Assembly (NCBI GenBank): GCA_018873225.1
Contig: JAEILZ010000003.1
Coordinates: forward strand, 868,001 to 932,000
Direction of reading: 5' to 3'
DNA length: 64,000 nt
DNA from: [Phialemoniopsis] sp. UDSM-2020
Taxonomy: Eukaryota > Ascomycota > Sordariomycetes > Thyridiales > Thyridiaceae
This document shows, in pieces, positions 51,545-63,934 of the stretch (the first letter of the stretch is position 1; each line of letters starts with the position of its first letter). The notes under the pieces were generated by a model. It did no database searches. It was given only the letters and a program-made list of their open reading frames with translations, and was not told the DNA's origin. A program made the translations under genes and the position numbers.

Positions 51545-52001
51545 CCTAGTTTTCTCTCCATCGGTGGCCACACGTCATGCACTAGGAGTCATGTTAGAAC
51601 TAAGCGAGTGCAACTCTCGCAGGACGAACATACCTTGAAGAAACTCGTCATAGGCTCATCAGCACTGCGAATCTGCACCTGGAAGAAGGCCGCCTCGCCA
51701 CCATCACAACCGCCATTCGGACACTGTGCGCTGGTCTTCTGGGCATTGTCCCAGGCTCCGGGACCTCCAAAGACATCCTCCTTCTCCTTGCGGGTGAACT
51801 CGCGGCGGCTGTAGAGCGGGACATTGATGGCGTGCTCGTACGGGCAGGTGCGGCATTCGAGTCTGTTCTTGCCCGTCTCGGGCATCACCGAGACGGTGAG
51901 GACGTTTGCGCACTCGGGGCAGACTTGGGGAGGGAAAAGTCAGTGTCTCTGCTCGGGCAAAGCGGGGGGTGACGAGAGGACGATTGCATACAGAGCAGCA
52001 T
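51545..52001 (-). CDS. RPC11: RNA polymerase III subunit RPC11 (C11)
   Basis: Three exons, 52001-51992, 51923-51634 and 51580-51545, give 111 residues. The N-terminal zinc ribbon is MLLFCPECANVL... CRTCPYE. A linker YSRREFTRKEKEDVFGGPG follows. The C-terminal TFIIS-like ribbon is AQCPNGGCDGGEAAFF with the acidic hairpin QIRSADEPMT, and exon 3 completes it with CMTCGHRWREN. This subunit stimulates transcript cleavage and helps RNA polymerase III terminate and reinitiate. The first coding exon has just 10 nt (four codons, the last split). It is supported because the join restores MLLFCPEC, the usual start. Introns are 68 and 53 nt with GTATG donors. Confidence 0.94.
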
Positions 52002-52574
52002 ATTGGTAGTTGACTACTTAGGCCAGCGATGCTGTTGAAATGCGATCAAATGCCAAAAGCGGAAGATATCCCCTTGTAAGGGCTCAGAATGCTGTTGTGA
52101 TCGGTAGAGTATGAATCGTGAGTGAGTCTTTCTGTCATAAAAGTGTGATGCACCAAGCTTGAGTCGACAATCTTTTTGTTTGCGACAGCGCTGTCATTGG
52201 CCCAAAACCATAGCCAAGTCCAACGTGAGGCAGCGCCCGCCGGAAATCGCAAGAAAGGCGCCTCCGAAACCCCACTGAATGGCCCAGTGAACCCCCCTAA
52301 ATGCTTGAAACACCCCACCACACGTCAGTCCGACTGTCCCAGTACCATCACTGCCACCTCCTGTATCCTCCTGCGCCCTAGCGTGACGTTTCTCCCAACG
52401 ACGTCCGACGGAACCCCAGGCTCCCATCTTACGCACTGGGCAGCAAACGAGTACTGTGACTACGGACGAGCTGCAATCCAGCTACATAGACATCTCCGGA
52501 CATATTCTGCTGCTTCATAGTCTTGCTGTCGAGCCGTTCTTCGCACTACATACCCCAAGACTCCAACCTATTCC
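52002..52574. other. Divergent promoter region, RPC11 / ankyrin protein
   Basis: About 570 bases shared by two divergent genes. I saw no additional gene or named site. Confidence 0.55.
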
Positions 52575-53387
52575 ATGATGGCGGGGAACGACGAGGTGCA
52601 CGAGGTAAGCTTGCCCATAAGCCTCCAACTGCTTACGCACTTCAAGGCACTGACACTTGTTTACTCAGGGCGCCTCCGTCAAGGAGATCCTCATCGAGGC
52701 CTGCCGGCGCAACAACACGGAGCTGCTGACCGAGACGCTCGAGGGCAAGAGCGAGGACGAGATCGCCAAGCTGCTCAACGAGACGACGACGGTCATGGGC
52801 AACCACCTGTACCACGAGGCCGCGTCACGGGGGAACTGTACGTTATGAACGCTCTCCTGCAATCCATCCTTCAAAAAGACCCATCACAGGGTAACTAACA
52901 ACACTCTCTTCTCGGGGCAGACGAGATCATCGACCTCCTCCTCGACCAGCCCAACTTCGAGTGCGACCCGACCAACCGCCTCGAGGGCGACACCCCCTTG
53001 CACACGGCCGTCCGGTGGATCAACTCGGAGCCCCCGGCGCAGCGCGAGTTCGGCAACGCCCTCGTCGACATGATGCTCGAGGCCGGCTCTTCCCCGCGCA
53101 TCAAGAACCGCGGCGGGCTTTCCCCCTTGCAGCTCGTCGACCCGGCCAACAAGGCGCTGAGGGAGCTCATCCAGCGGCATGAGTACGCCAACCTCAACGC
53201 GGGCGACTTTGTCGAGGTCAGCGAGTCGCGGGCGGCGGCGCAGGGCGGCGTACCCGTCGGCAAGACGGCGGTGCAGCAGGAAGAAGAGGAGGAGAGTGAC
53301 GACGATGCCGAGTTCAGCGGGAGCGATGACGAGGAGAGGGCTGAGTGGGAGAGGAGACGGAAGGAGAGGAGGGCGAGGAAGAGTTGA
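52575..53387 (+). CDS. Small ankyrin-repeat protein with acidic tail
   Basis: Three exons, 52575-52604, 52669-52837 and 52921-53387, give 221 residues in frame. At least three ankyrin repeats are visible: SVKEILIEACRRNNTELLTE, GNHLYHEAASRGNYEIIDLL and EGDTPLHTAVRWINSE, with another degenerate one at KNRGGLSPLQLVD. The tail is acidic (EEEEESDDDAEFSGSDDEE) and then basic (RRRKERRARKS), which fits a nuclear or nucleolar protein. Proteins of this layout are conserved across ascomycetes (compare yeast YCR051W), but their molecular role is not established. The first coding exon is only 30 nt. Start ATG 52575 is directly followed by a second ATG. Confidence 0.88.
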
Positions 53388-53749
53388 GAATGGTAGTCTG
53401 GGAAAAGGGACTAATTTTGTGTAAGAGCATTTTGATAGCGATGACACTGCGGAATGGAAATCGATAGACATGCATTTGACGCTGGCTCTAAATTTCAATC
53501 TTGGTTTGCACTGTTCACAAGACAAGTACGTTGCTGCAAGTAGTGGTCTAGGAGACTTGGGCACATATGTTGCGGCGTAACGAATACTTTGCATTGATAA
53601 GGGTATCTGGTATATCCTAGAAAAGAAGAGGAAGAAGGGTATCTATCATAAGTGCCCAGCACTTCATCATAATCGCATCTCTCGTAGTCCATCAAACTGT
53701 ATCCAGAATTGCGCGTTCCACCTTTCACCCGCTCAACCCCTATTCAGTA
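53388..53749. other. Convergent 3' region, ankyrin / thaumatin-like genes
   Basis: About 360 bases of 3' flank between converging genes, without other features. Confidence 0.6.
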
Positions 53750-55191
53750 TCACAACATCAACAGGCCCAACACGACCGCCAACCCCACAACCCTCGCCAC
53801 AGACACCGGCGACGACGCCCCATGCGCCGCCCCGCTCGTCGAGTGCTCCTCGATGTACGAAATGTTGCTCAGCTCCCCCATCGCCTGACGGGACACGGCG
53901 CCGCTAGCCGCCAGCGCCCGCAGCTGGTCGCCAAACGTCTTGAGGATGTTGGTCGACCGGCCCGCGGGACAAAAGACAACCTCCCAGCCGCCGCCGCTCG
54001 GGATGATGAAGGTGCTCGTCTGGTCGTCGAAGGCGAAGCTGTAGGCGTCCGGGCACACGGCCTTGGCGGAGCGGCTGTAGGCCGAAGGCCGGCACTTGGT
54101 CGCGTCGTTGTACTCGCCGGCGCAGCAGTCGGCGGGCCTGCCGTTGGCGGCGCAGGCGCTGCGGCACGGGTCGAAGATGGGCCTCTCGATGTCGTCGTCC
54201 GGGTAAGGGAAGACGCCGTCGCCCGGTTTCGAGGGCGGGTGGCTCTGCAGGTCCCAGGGGCACCAGCGGGCGACGTTGGCGTCCCGCATGCGGCTCTCCC
54301 AGGGCACGGGGAAAGTGCTGTTGCCGTAGACGGTGCCGCTGCGGGCGGGCTCGGCGAGGAACCCTCCCGCCGTGGCGATGCAGGCGGCGTTGACGAGGTT
54401 GGGCGGGATGAACGAGGTGTTGGGCGCGGGCAGGTAGACGACGCCGACGGGCAGGTTGTAGCCGTCGACGAGGCTGATGTCGTAAAAGGTCTGCTTGCCC
54501 TCGACGCCGCCGCGGAGGTTGAACTCGGCGAGGGTGGCCGGCGTTGCGCCCTGTTATGTTTTATAGATGCGACGGTCAGCGCCCAAGTGCTTTCCTATTT
54601 TCTGTGCTACGCCTTGACGTTGTAGCCGGACTTGGAGGGTGTGCCTACCGTGAACTCGCAGTCCAGCTTGCCGAAACAGTCCCCCGTCAAACACGCGGCG
54701 CCAGAGCCCTCTACGCCGTTGAGGTTGCTCGGCCCGCTTCCATCGTCGTTGAAGCTGCAATTCGTCCTCCCCCACACTCGGCCTTGCCAGTCCCACGACA
54801 CGTTGAAGCCCACTGTGCGAGCCGGGTCCAGGACGAACCCGCCGGTGCCAGGTCCCACGCCATGTTGTGTAGCGATGCCTGGCCACAGGGTTTCACCGCA
54901 GTTATTCGTCACCTTGAGCGGGACGACATTATCCTTCGACATTCTCGCCCTCGGGGAGTAAGGAAATGACCGGTCCTCGAAGGCAAGGCCAATCGAGCAA
55001 GATAGGGAATAAAGAATGCCAATCCTCAGCTATGAGGGTTTCAGATTCTTAGGGATTGGAAGGTGATACAAGGTATGTGTATGATTTCAGTCCATGCGGC
55101 GGGTAAATAAAGAGGGAAACAAAGGGTGTATTCGAAACGTAGAACGACAGAGATCAAAAGAGCCAACCAACCTATGCCTTACCTGGTGCAT
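53750..55191 (-). CDS. GPI-anchored thaumatin-like protein
   Basis: The secure part is exons 54942 (or further upstream) to 54649 and 54550-53750. It carries the thaumatin-family opening LKVTNNCGETLWPGIATQ, the blocks GRTNCSFNDDG, CLTGDCFGKLDCEF and TPATLAEFNL, and Cys-rich middle parts (CRSACAANGRPADCC, CPDAYSFAFDDQTSTF). A hydrophobic GPI-type tail (ARVVGLAVVLGLLML) ends it. From ATG 54942 there is no signal peptide, odd for an anchored protein. The frame stays open 29 codons further upstream to an AG at 55030. A 9-nt exon at 55191-55183 (Met-His-Gln, then GTAAGG) joins to it in phase, giving MHQLRIGILYSLSCSIGLA, a good signal peptide. That upstream exon is my inference. Such proteins are secreted, some bind beta-glucan. 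Length would be about 396 residues. Confidence 0.82.
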
Positions 55192-56441
55192 ATGTATGCT
55201 TGCTGCAATTCAGCAAGGGCAGCGCTATTCATTACCCAGTTTCTCTCCTTCCCGGATTCGAGACCCTGGAATCTGGGACGATCACTAGGAGCTGTGTGAG
55301 AGGTTGTGTGGTGCAAGCGCGGTGGCCAGGATACACAAAGCATGGCCTAACTGGTGCTCCGGATTGCAAAGATGACGCAGGAACGATTGGTTTCCCTGGA
55401 AAGTCGAAATGCACTCGGACGCGTTTCTTGGTCTGTCGAGTGGTGTGGTCCAGTGTGGGTTGCAGGGGGACCAAAGCACTAGTGCAGGGACCATAGACTA
55501 AATCTGTTATGAGTTTGTATGAGGATGTGAGCCATCTCACTAACACCGACGGTCCCTCCCGTTCTTGGTCACACATGTCCATGGATCTTTTTAGGTCGCA
55601 ACGGTCCGCCAACCGGCACTGATAGGCCCTACAACCTGTGACATCACCGCCGTCTGCCAGGCGGTTAGATGGACCCAAGCCCCGCTGAGCATGTGCCGCT
55701 AGACACTGACGGGAGGGTGGGCTGCCCGAGGCTTGTGGCAGTCGGGAATGATGGATGAACTCATCAGATTGGTCTATATGCAGTAAACCAGGTTTACAAG
55801 GCTCTTAATCTACAACCTCATCTAATATTTATGGTGATCATGACTCGAGTAAATGGCTCGTAAGCTCTCCGATAGAACACCAAAATGTTAGAACCCTATT
55901 CCATTCTAGGCATATGAATAAGTGAGCGAGTCACAGAGGGAAAAGACGTCTGGAAGCTGTTAAGGATTGTGTATCTGGTGATCATCATTTGCTACTATGT
56001 ACAGGTGTAGAAAAGTGCTTCAGAAACTGATCGTCCAACGCACCGAATTGAGACGTAATCATTCACATGCGGGTAATATCCGACGCAAATGGCAACACGG
56101 GTATCCCGATGTATGTAGTTTTCCTCCCCCATGAACCCTTCCACTTCCAAATCTTTATGATGCGAGGGAAATCCTGGAAGCAGTCATAATCCTAGACTTC
56201 CCGCCTGCTGCCTCCGCTCCTTCATTCACTTCCGAGTTGTTTTTTCGTATCTTCTTTATTACCGCGGACCCAACCATGAAGGCATGCCAAGGCGGAGCCC
56301 CCAAGGATTGAGTCTCGCTCACCAGATCCAACCGGCTTGGCCATTGTGGCCGAGGTATCAAAATCGAGCAGTTGGCGCCATGTCATTGTAGATAAAGCCA
56401 TGTGGTGGCATCGCCCACACGGGCTGTTGTCGTGTACCGCA
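55192..56441. other. Intergenic: thaumatin-like promoter and Hsp70-like 3' side
   Basis: About 1.25 kb between two minus-strand genes. No coding segment, RNA or repeat could be supported. Confidence 0.55.
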
Positions 56442-58887
56442 TTACCTGAACCGAGCTCTGCAACGGCCCATCACCTCTCCTTGACAAACAAGCTCGGCGT
56501 TGAATTCTGAGCCGTCCAGAGTCAGGTAGATGTCAAAGTAGACACGATAGAAGGTGCCCTGTGGAGTGTCCATGCGCTCAAAGTCCTTCTCGAGATTCTT
56601 CCGTGACAGATCGGAAGTGAGGGTGACAACCTCCTTGATGCCTATAAGAGAGTCAATAATGTGAAATAAAAATTACAATATCTAGGGAACTTACGAGGAT
56701 CCTTGGTATATTCGGGGCAAACATCGTCGTCGCAGGCGTAGAGGATATCCTCGTACATGAGCGTGGCGCCGGGGGCGACCTGGCGGAAGAACGAGACCTT
56801 GACCGGCTCGCCGTTCTTGACCTTCTGACCCTTCTGCACAAAGATCTGCCTCGTGAACTTGCAGCGATCCTTGCCGTCGAGAGAGGGCACACGGTATGCT
56901 TCGGGATGGTAGCCTTCCTTAAAGGGCTGGAGGGTGGCCATGAGGTAGTGGCGACGGGCAATACGGTGAGTGATGACACGCTCGGTGATACCGGCAGTGA
57001 CAGCGCCCTTGACAATGGCGGCCACGGAGTCCATGGGCCGCACGACCTTGGACTGGAACTGGGGAGGGACGTGCAGCTTGATCTGCTGGAAGAGGTACTC
57101 CGAGGCACCGAAACCACCAACAACCAGGATGTTCTGCAGCGTCCTGTTCTGGGCCTGAATGGCAATGATCTGGTTTCGTACGAGCTCGAGAATGCGGTTA
57201 ACAACCGGCTCGAAGCACTGGAGAATCTCCTCGTTTGTGAAGGTCATGTAGCCTTCCTCGATACCGGCCTCGGGGAACTCGGCCTCGATACCGACATCAA
57301 CAGCCCACTTCTGGCCGTTGTTTCGGAAGTCGGCCTTGATTCGGTTCTCAAAGTCCATGATGCACTTGGCGTACACACGACCGGCAGTCTTGGATCCATC
57401 GGGAAGCTTCATCTTCCGAATCTTGGTGCGCAGAATATTGCTGAAATTACGGTTCAGTGCGGTGCTACCGCACGAGTCACCAGAACCAGCTGTACATTCG
57501 GCAACGGTGAAGGGGTTCTCGTCCTCGACTTCGTAGGCGATCAAATCGACGGTACCACCACCGCAGTCGACAATGAGAACGGCATCGTGGACCTTGAGGT
57601 TGAGCAGGCCCGTTTTGGAACAGAACAAGGCGGCAGCTTCGGGCTCACTGACAAGAGTCAGGCGGTTATCATTCTCGTCCCTCAGGAAACCAGCTTGGAT
57701 GGCGGCGGCACGGGTGGCAGCCTTTCCAGCATCGTTCCAAATGGCGGGCACCGTCAAGTAGTAGCGGATATTCCGCTCCTCTCGGTTGAAAACCTCACCC
57801 AACGTCTTCTGCAGGGCAGCGCGCATTGCCTGGCGCAGCTTGAACAGGTAGTCGGCCGCAACATCAATCTCGGACTTTCCTGGGGGTAGCGGCGGCAGGT
57901 TGATGGGGTCGATGTAGGTGTTGCCCGACAGCATCAGCTGCAGCTTGAACCACTCCACCTTCTGCACTCCAGGCTTCGGGTAGCCGGTAGGTGCCAGAGC
58001 ATCTGCAATATCGGGACCCCAGCCCACAACTTTTTGATACTGGTCGTAGTAGAGTACCGTCGGGATCTGTGTTAGAGCACGGGTAGTGTCAGCGGACTAA
58101 TGCCACGGAAATATGACAGCAAGAGATAGCACGAACCTTCTGCTTTGTGTAAGAACCAGCACCTGGCCACTCAGTAATGATGTCTTCTTTCGCTTCATTG
58201 TTAGTAGCAAAGGCGAAGGCAACACCAGAAAAGGTGGTTCCCTACAAGATAGCGGTCAGCGACAAAGAGAAGCCAAACTTGGCGCGCGGCACCTTTGGGG
58301 GAACTAGAACATACGAAGTCGATTCCGACAATCAGCTGGGCCTTGCTCCGGCTGTTACCCTCCACCTCGGCGGCTGGGTTGCCACGGAAGGGCGCCGTGG
58401 GCATAGGCTGGCCCTGCTGCGGGGGCGCTGGAGGAGGATAGCCAGCGCCTCCTCCGTAACCTGGAGGGCCACCGGGGATGGGAGGCGGACCTCCTGGTAT
58501 CTGCATCGGGGGCGGGTATCCTGCCATGGGAGCGCCGGTGTTGATGGGCGGTGGGCCACCGATCATCTGTGAGGGGGGAGTGCGAGTTGGTCCCTGACCG
58601 GTGAGGGGACTGGTGCGACCAAGAGGTGCTGGAGGACCGCCCTGGGGAGGAAAGTTGGCCGTGTAGCTCGGCGGTCGAGGACCAGGGCCCGGGTGATTCA
58701 TCGGAAGACTCTGCTGCGAAGAGTTGGAAGCGATGGAAGGAGCAGGGCCAGGACCAGTCGGGAACTGCTGCGGTATTTGGGGAGGAGGGGTACTGGTCTG
58801 GGGCGGGTCGGGACCTCCGTGGATGCTGGCGGTGGATTTGCGTTTACCAAAACCGAAGGCTTTTAGGCGCGAGTTCATAGAACTCAT
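56442..58887 (-). CDS. Hsp70-family (HSPA12-like) ATPase with proline-rich N-terminus
   Basis: Four exons, 58887-58315, 58241-58137, 58066-56695 and 56641-56442, give 749 residues in frame. Residues 1-175 are a low-complexity Pro/Gly/Gln extension (GGPPPIPGGPPGYGGG). The actin-like ATPase follows. The phosphate-1 loop VGIDFGTTFSGVAFAF spans the exon 1/2 junction. Phosphate-2 is VLIVDCGGGTVDLIAYEV, and the adenosine motif is NILVVGGFGASEYL. The C-terminal part (FRQVAPGATLMYEDILYAC... YFDIYLTLDGSEFN) is not a canonical Hsp70 substrate-binding domain, and there is no EEVD or HDEL tail. This fits the divergent HSPA12-like proteins that are expanded in filamentous fungi and whose clients are unknown. 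No targeting signal is visible, so it is probably cytosolic. Confidence 0.88.
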
Positions 58888-60537
58888 ATGGACAGGCAGC
58901 GACGAGGAACAGGTCGCCTGGGAAAAGCAATAAAGAGGGGGACCAGGTGTGTTTTTGATAGATTGGGAGAGGTGGGAGCTGAGACACCAGGAACCTGAAG
59001 GAAGGACAGGTCGGTCGGGTAAGAAATTAGGACTTTCGTCCAGACAAGCCAGGCCAGGCGGACTCTTGTCACAGTTCGGCTCTGCTGCTTGGGTGCTTGG
59101 CTCCCCTCCTCTCTGGGCTCGTTGGGTTTTAGGTACTTCGCTTTCCTAAAGCGACTTCAAAGTGGGAAAAGGTGGGCTGGCGCTGAAAGCCAAGGAGTGT
59201 GGGTGGATTGTGGTCCTTGAGCTGGAAGGGCAACTAGCGGGGATCTCGAGCTGCGTCCTGCGTCCTGCGGTCCTGGGTGCTGATTCCTACGTCCTGAAGC
59301 ATCGAACCTTGTCGTTACTGCAGACTCGGTCTACGTGAAGAGTCTAATTCCAGGGGCTCGTCTTGTTACTTCAGAGTGGAGTGTTTGATGATTTAAATGT
59401 GGTCAGATATAGGAAGGGTCAGATCTCGCGAGTGACCTCGAAGGACTCGATTCGATTTCTGTCGTTGATGTGACGAGAGATTGATTTAGCAGGCCTCTCT
59501 CCACAGGGGCCCTTTGCTAACATTCCACCGACCGCCAAATGCACAGGATTGGGCGCCCAAGTGTGTCCCCGCAGTAATGGTGGCTGGCTCGAATGAATAG
59601 GCAGGGCGCTGGCGCCAGTATTACGGCTGAGCGGCGCTACTCTTTTTAGCACTCAGGTAGCGTAAGGCTGAGACGTGCGGATGTGCTGGCAGTGCTGGTT
59701 CTGGCGGGGAATGTGGTGGGATCCATGGATGGCATGGGATGGGGGAAGAGGGAGGATTCGAGGGTCCTGTGTTCATCACACGGGCCAGGCACAGGTGGGA
59801 TTATGGATTTGACATTCATCATTTCTTCCTCTTCCGTCCCAAGTGTCTGCTTGATGCTTGAGATACTAAGGTGGGATACAAGAAGCAGAATCGTCTTAAC
59901 TCGGGGACATCTGTGGGCAGAATCAAGGACTTTCTCAAGTGGGATCTTGATAATGGGCTGGCTCGTATCAAGAGGGATCTGCGTAAGTAACGTCCTGTTT
60001 GATGTACAAAATACCTCGAGCAACGGGCTAGAGGCTGCCAGAGCCAAGATCAAATACGATTTGAGCAACTCGGCCTGGATCAGTTCAGTCCTTTCCATCT
60101 ACCTGACGAGACTAAAAACGGGGACAAGAAGGAAAGGACCACAAGAAAGTGAGGGCAGACGCTTACGTACATGTAAAATATGCTGGACGACAAGCCAGGA
60201 TTGGTGATGATGGCGGTGGGGGCCAAAAATAGCAAGAGCTTGAGGAGCCCAGGAGGCGTGTCAACGGCAAATGCATGTGTTGCCGTTGAGGCGCTAAATT
60301 TATAGCACCAAGACCCCTATTTTCTGCACAAATGCGCTTCTGAGCTGCCCATGAACGACTGGACAACCCAAACTTTGCTCTCCCTGACAGTCGAGGTTTA
60401 GACTACTGTCACAACACAGCAGGGTTGTCCTGTTAAAGACTCTCACCTTACACCGTACCTTTGTAGGGTAGGTAGCATATATCGGCAAAAAAAGAAGAAC
60501 ATCTGTCGATGTGAGAAAGCCAAGGGCAAAAAGAGAC
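58888..60537. other. Intergenic: Hsp70-like promoter to tRNA
   Basis: About 1.65 kb. Two long frames overlap on opposite strands around 59650-60200 (150 and 174 codons), but neither shows a domain or splice pattern. I regard this as non-coding. Confidence 0.5.
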
Positions 60538-60621
60538 TTCCCTGCCTGGATTCGAACCAGGAATCTCTTGATTTTTGTTATTGCATAACAGTCAATCGCC
60601 CTAACCGTTAGGCCACAGGGA
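60538..60621 (-). tRNA. tRNA-Asn (GTT) with short intron
   Basis: On the minus strand the acceptor stem is TCCCTGT paired with GCAGGGA. The D arm is GGCCTAACGGTTAGGGC and the T arm CCTGG-TTCGAAT-CCAGG. The anticodon arm reads TTGA-CTGTTA, then an intron of about 13 nt, then A-TCAA, giving anticodon GTT. The intron contains ATAACA, which pairs with the anticodon loop TGTTAT as in typical eukaryotic pre-tRNAs, with the intron one base 3' of the anticodon. A TTTTT terminator follows within 15 bases (60525-60529). Matching A and B boxes are present. The discriminator base is A. Confidence 0.88.
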
Positions 60622-63600
60622 ATTGAGGTTGCCAGCTCGTTATGAGGCTCTATCCACCTCAGGGAAGAGAAAAAAATTCGATGCCACTAATACAGTTGCG
60701 GCTGAATGCATTCTTTGGCGCCAGCGACAGATTTAGGTATGAATGTGGATTCAAAGCCGCTAAGATGGTGGGTAGGAGGGGCTCATCGGTGGTACAGCCA
60801 CAAAATGGCTGGAGACTTGCGGAAGAGGTGACAAAGCACAGTCCTACTCATCAACGGTGCTGAGTCCTGCAAAGTCCTAGAATATCTGCAATCAAGGCAC
60901 AGCTCTCAGTCCTCGTCTGTAAGTGCTGCGGGAAGTAGTAGCTGGTCTCATCGGGGCCGTTGCATTTCCACAAAGTCATCTCGACTTCATAGCACCGAAG
61001 TACGTTTTCGCTGTACATGTGTATGGCGAATTGGATTAAGAATGAAGAAATCGAATGTGCAAGCAAAGGAAATGGTAAGGCTTTTATTTGCAGATTTTAC
61101 TGGCGACCAGCTTGCCCGTGGGAGTCATCCCTCCTGAGAAGCTTTTGCGACCCAAGGTTCGAAAGCAGCTCGTCCCGGAGAAGGCCATTTCCAGGTCCAG
61201 CCAAAGGTCCCCGCAGGTGTGTGATTGATGTGCAGGGCTCCCAATGTACTGGGAAAGTTAACATCGTCTCATCATAACAGTATTCCAGGATTGGATACCA
61301 TCATAGTGTCTTTGAACACGGGTCTAGTGCACATTGTGTCTTCTCGATAGTTTCATGAAAAGGAAATGTACGAACTCGCCCGCCTTTATCTTTAGATAAC
61401 ATAGCACCGAGATGACTTGGGCCAACCAATGCCAGATCAAGATGAGTTGTCAAGTTCCATCATGGCAATGGCTGCTGCGACGTAGTACCTTGAATGGGCG
61501 CCTCTCGTGCTTCAAGGTTGCGTCCTTCTCTGGGTCATTCGTCAGGGTCAACCTCTTGGAGAACAGGGCAGATCCAACACTACATGTTCTACACTGCTCA
61601 TTCCCAAAACAGAACACCTCTGAAGATAGGTCCATAGACTATTAGCATTTTAAACGAATAGTGAGTGTAGCCATTCCCAATGGGTTGCTTGGAGAAAATG
61701 GCTTAAGCAGCCAATTCTTTCCCACTATGTTAGAGAACCTGGCTACCTCCAGTCTTGGCAATTTGTAGAAGTAAGTGAGTACGCACTGTTACTAAGGCAG
61801 GCATTGTTTTCACTGCTCACATATGGTTTCAAGCCTCAACGTCTTAGCCATTAGCTCAGATATTTTCAGCTGACAAACAGCCCAAGCCGTTGTGATGTTC
61901 CATGTGTTTTGTAAGCAGCGTTTTTGGACTCATAGATTTGGGAATGGCCTCACGCACACATCCAACTTCTCAATATTATCATCCGGCACCAACGGCACCG
62001 CATGCACGCTGCATGGTCAAGAGGGCACATGGTCCAGACGTAGCTGGAGACCAAACCCATTTGAGCCAAGGCATGGCGTGTGCACGACCAAGCAAACCGG
62101 GGTCGTCAATGTCTGGGGTTTACAATCTCCGTAAATAGCGGTTTGAGGACTGTCTCCCCAGGTTCTGGTGGTAAAGCCACTTTGAAATCCTCAGCTTGTC
62201 AAGTCGCTCGCTCCTGTTCTGCGTGACACTCTCCTGTCTCGACTTACCGATCACCAAAATCGCCCTGGCCTTGTGCTCCTTCTACAACAGTGCAAGTCTG
62301 TCTCCATTGCAGCGCACCAGACCTGTGTTACGTTACTACCTACCCAGCACAATAGCGCTGCATGTGACCAGAGGCTTTCATCCCGGCCCTCCTTGGTCTG
62401 TTTACCATCTTGCCTTGACGCCGGATCGTGGTTATTCGTTGTCCAGAACTTCAGTCCAAGTCAGAGCCGGTTCTTTTCTTTGTTCGGGGCAGCAAGACTA
62501 CTGGGCGCACCGCTTTCGTCTAGGGTTGGCCTCCAAAACTACGCTCAGGGACTCGTCATCGAATGACTTTCCAAGGCTTTTAAACAAAGGGCTCTCCTGC
62601 AAGCGGAACACCGCCAGTCACACCGAGTCCAAGGCCGCTCATTCCGAGCAGATTCGCACCAACGAATCGAAAGAAAGTCAACTGTCACTGTCTTGCAGAG
62701 GCCCCACTTCCACTCAGGAGAAGCTTCTTTGACAACGGACACCAGCTCCATCAACGGCGTTTCGTTGCTAGGAACTAGTAATTACTCTGGAGCATCTTCC
62801 CACTCCACGCGCCTGGGTTTTTTTCATCTTAGTCCGGACCCATGACATCGTTCTTCTTGGGTGGGTAGTTCTAGCGCCATTTTTACAGCCAAGCTTGCTC
62901 ATTCTCAGACGTACAAATTATTGACTTGCATACCCAGGAGCCGTAGTTTGACCGAAATCGTCCCTGACGGCTGTCCCAGTCTAGACGCTCGGCACCACTT
63001 CGACGTCGTATGACTTCACTACGGGGTCTTTGAACCCAGTAGCCTACCTACCCAGGTACTCTGGAAGTGGGCAAGCACCCGTATGTCGACGTAGTTGTTC
63101 TGCATCAGCAGCTTCGGCCCCTTGTCTACCCAATAAGGTTACGCCTTGTCCTGTGGTGAGACCGGCGCTTTGTACGGAGGGAGCACCGAGTTCCGTCACT
63201 CGCACCAGACAATCTCCGTGGGCTCACCCCCGCCAAGGCGAGGAGACGGCACCAGACCAGCAGCTCAGCAGCCACTGGCCTCACCCCGCCCAATCCCAGC
63301 CTTTCCCAAGCTCCCGCTCCTCCTCCAGTGCCCCCCCACTACGCATTCGTGTGCGTGGTTAACCTTCCGGGCGAAATCTCCAGAGTAAAGCTGTTGTTGG
63401 GTCAAAAGGCAGTCGGCGCCTCGTGGCGCTCAATTGGTCTTGACCCCAGGACCTCTTCATACATGAACAATTCCCGCATCCCTCTCAAAAGCCAGTCGGC
63501 CCGCAAGTCCCAGGGTTGCCTCAGCTTTGTGCATCTCTTCTCGGTAGCATTTCTACTCCTAGTTCTGGTGAGTGATATCTGTGTGCTTTTTGATGCTGCC

Positions 63601-63934
63601 TTTTTTAGTGTTGCATCATGACGGGCCTTGGCTCTGCTGAGCTTCTCTTGGATCATGATCCCGCCCCCCGCACCTGCCGAGTCGTAGCTATAGACTCTCA
63701 CTTCCCTTTTTTACGAAGCACGAGAACACATGTGGGCTGTTTGACTGACATTGGCACATGTTTATACAGGCTGCACAGCTCCTGTTCCGTGACGCCAAGC
63801 TCCATTATTCCCATATCTTCACCGGACATCCTTTTCTGAGAGCTGTTCCCTCCCCTGCAGCTCGCATTGATCCTGAACCAGTTTGCGAAAACCTACCTTT
63901 CCCCACGGATCACCCAGTTTCCCGGCCTCTCACC
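60622..63934. other. 3.3-kb intergenic region before the last gene
   Basis: No gene could be supported. A 178-codon frame at 62196-62732 has no recognisable feature. The last few hundred bases are pyrimidine-rich (runs of C and T near 63300-63360 and 63850), as in promoters and leaders of strongly expressed fungal genes. A GTGAGT at about 63567 might begin a 5' UTR intron. Confidence 0.5.

Noticed and set aside
59646..60207. Overlapping opposite-strand frames of 150 and 174 codons
   Set aside because: Neither has a recognisable domain, targeting signal or splice signals. Overlap on both strands suggests chance.
62196..62732. 178-codon plus-strand frame
   Set aside because: Composition looks random, with no domain or signal peptide and an unconvincing start context.
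63390..63480. tRNA-like stretch
   Set aside because: Some stem-like pieces, but no B box (GGTTCGAATCC-type) and no acceptor stem.
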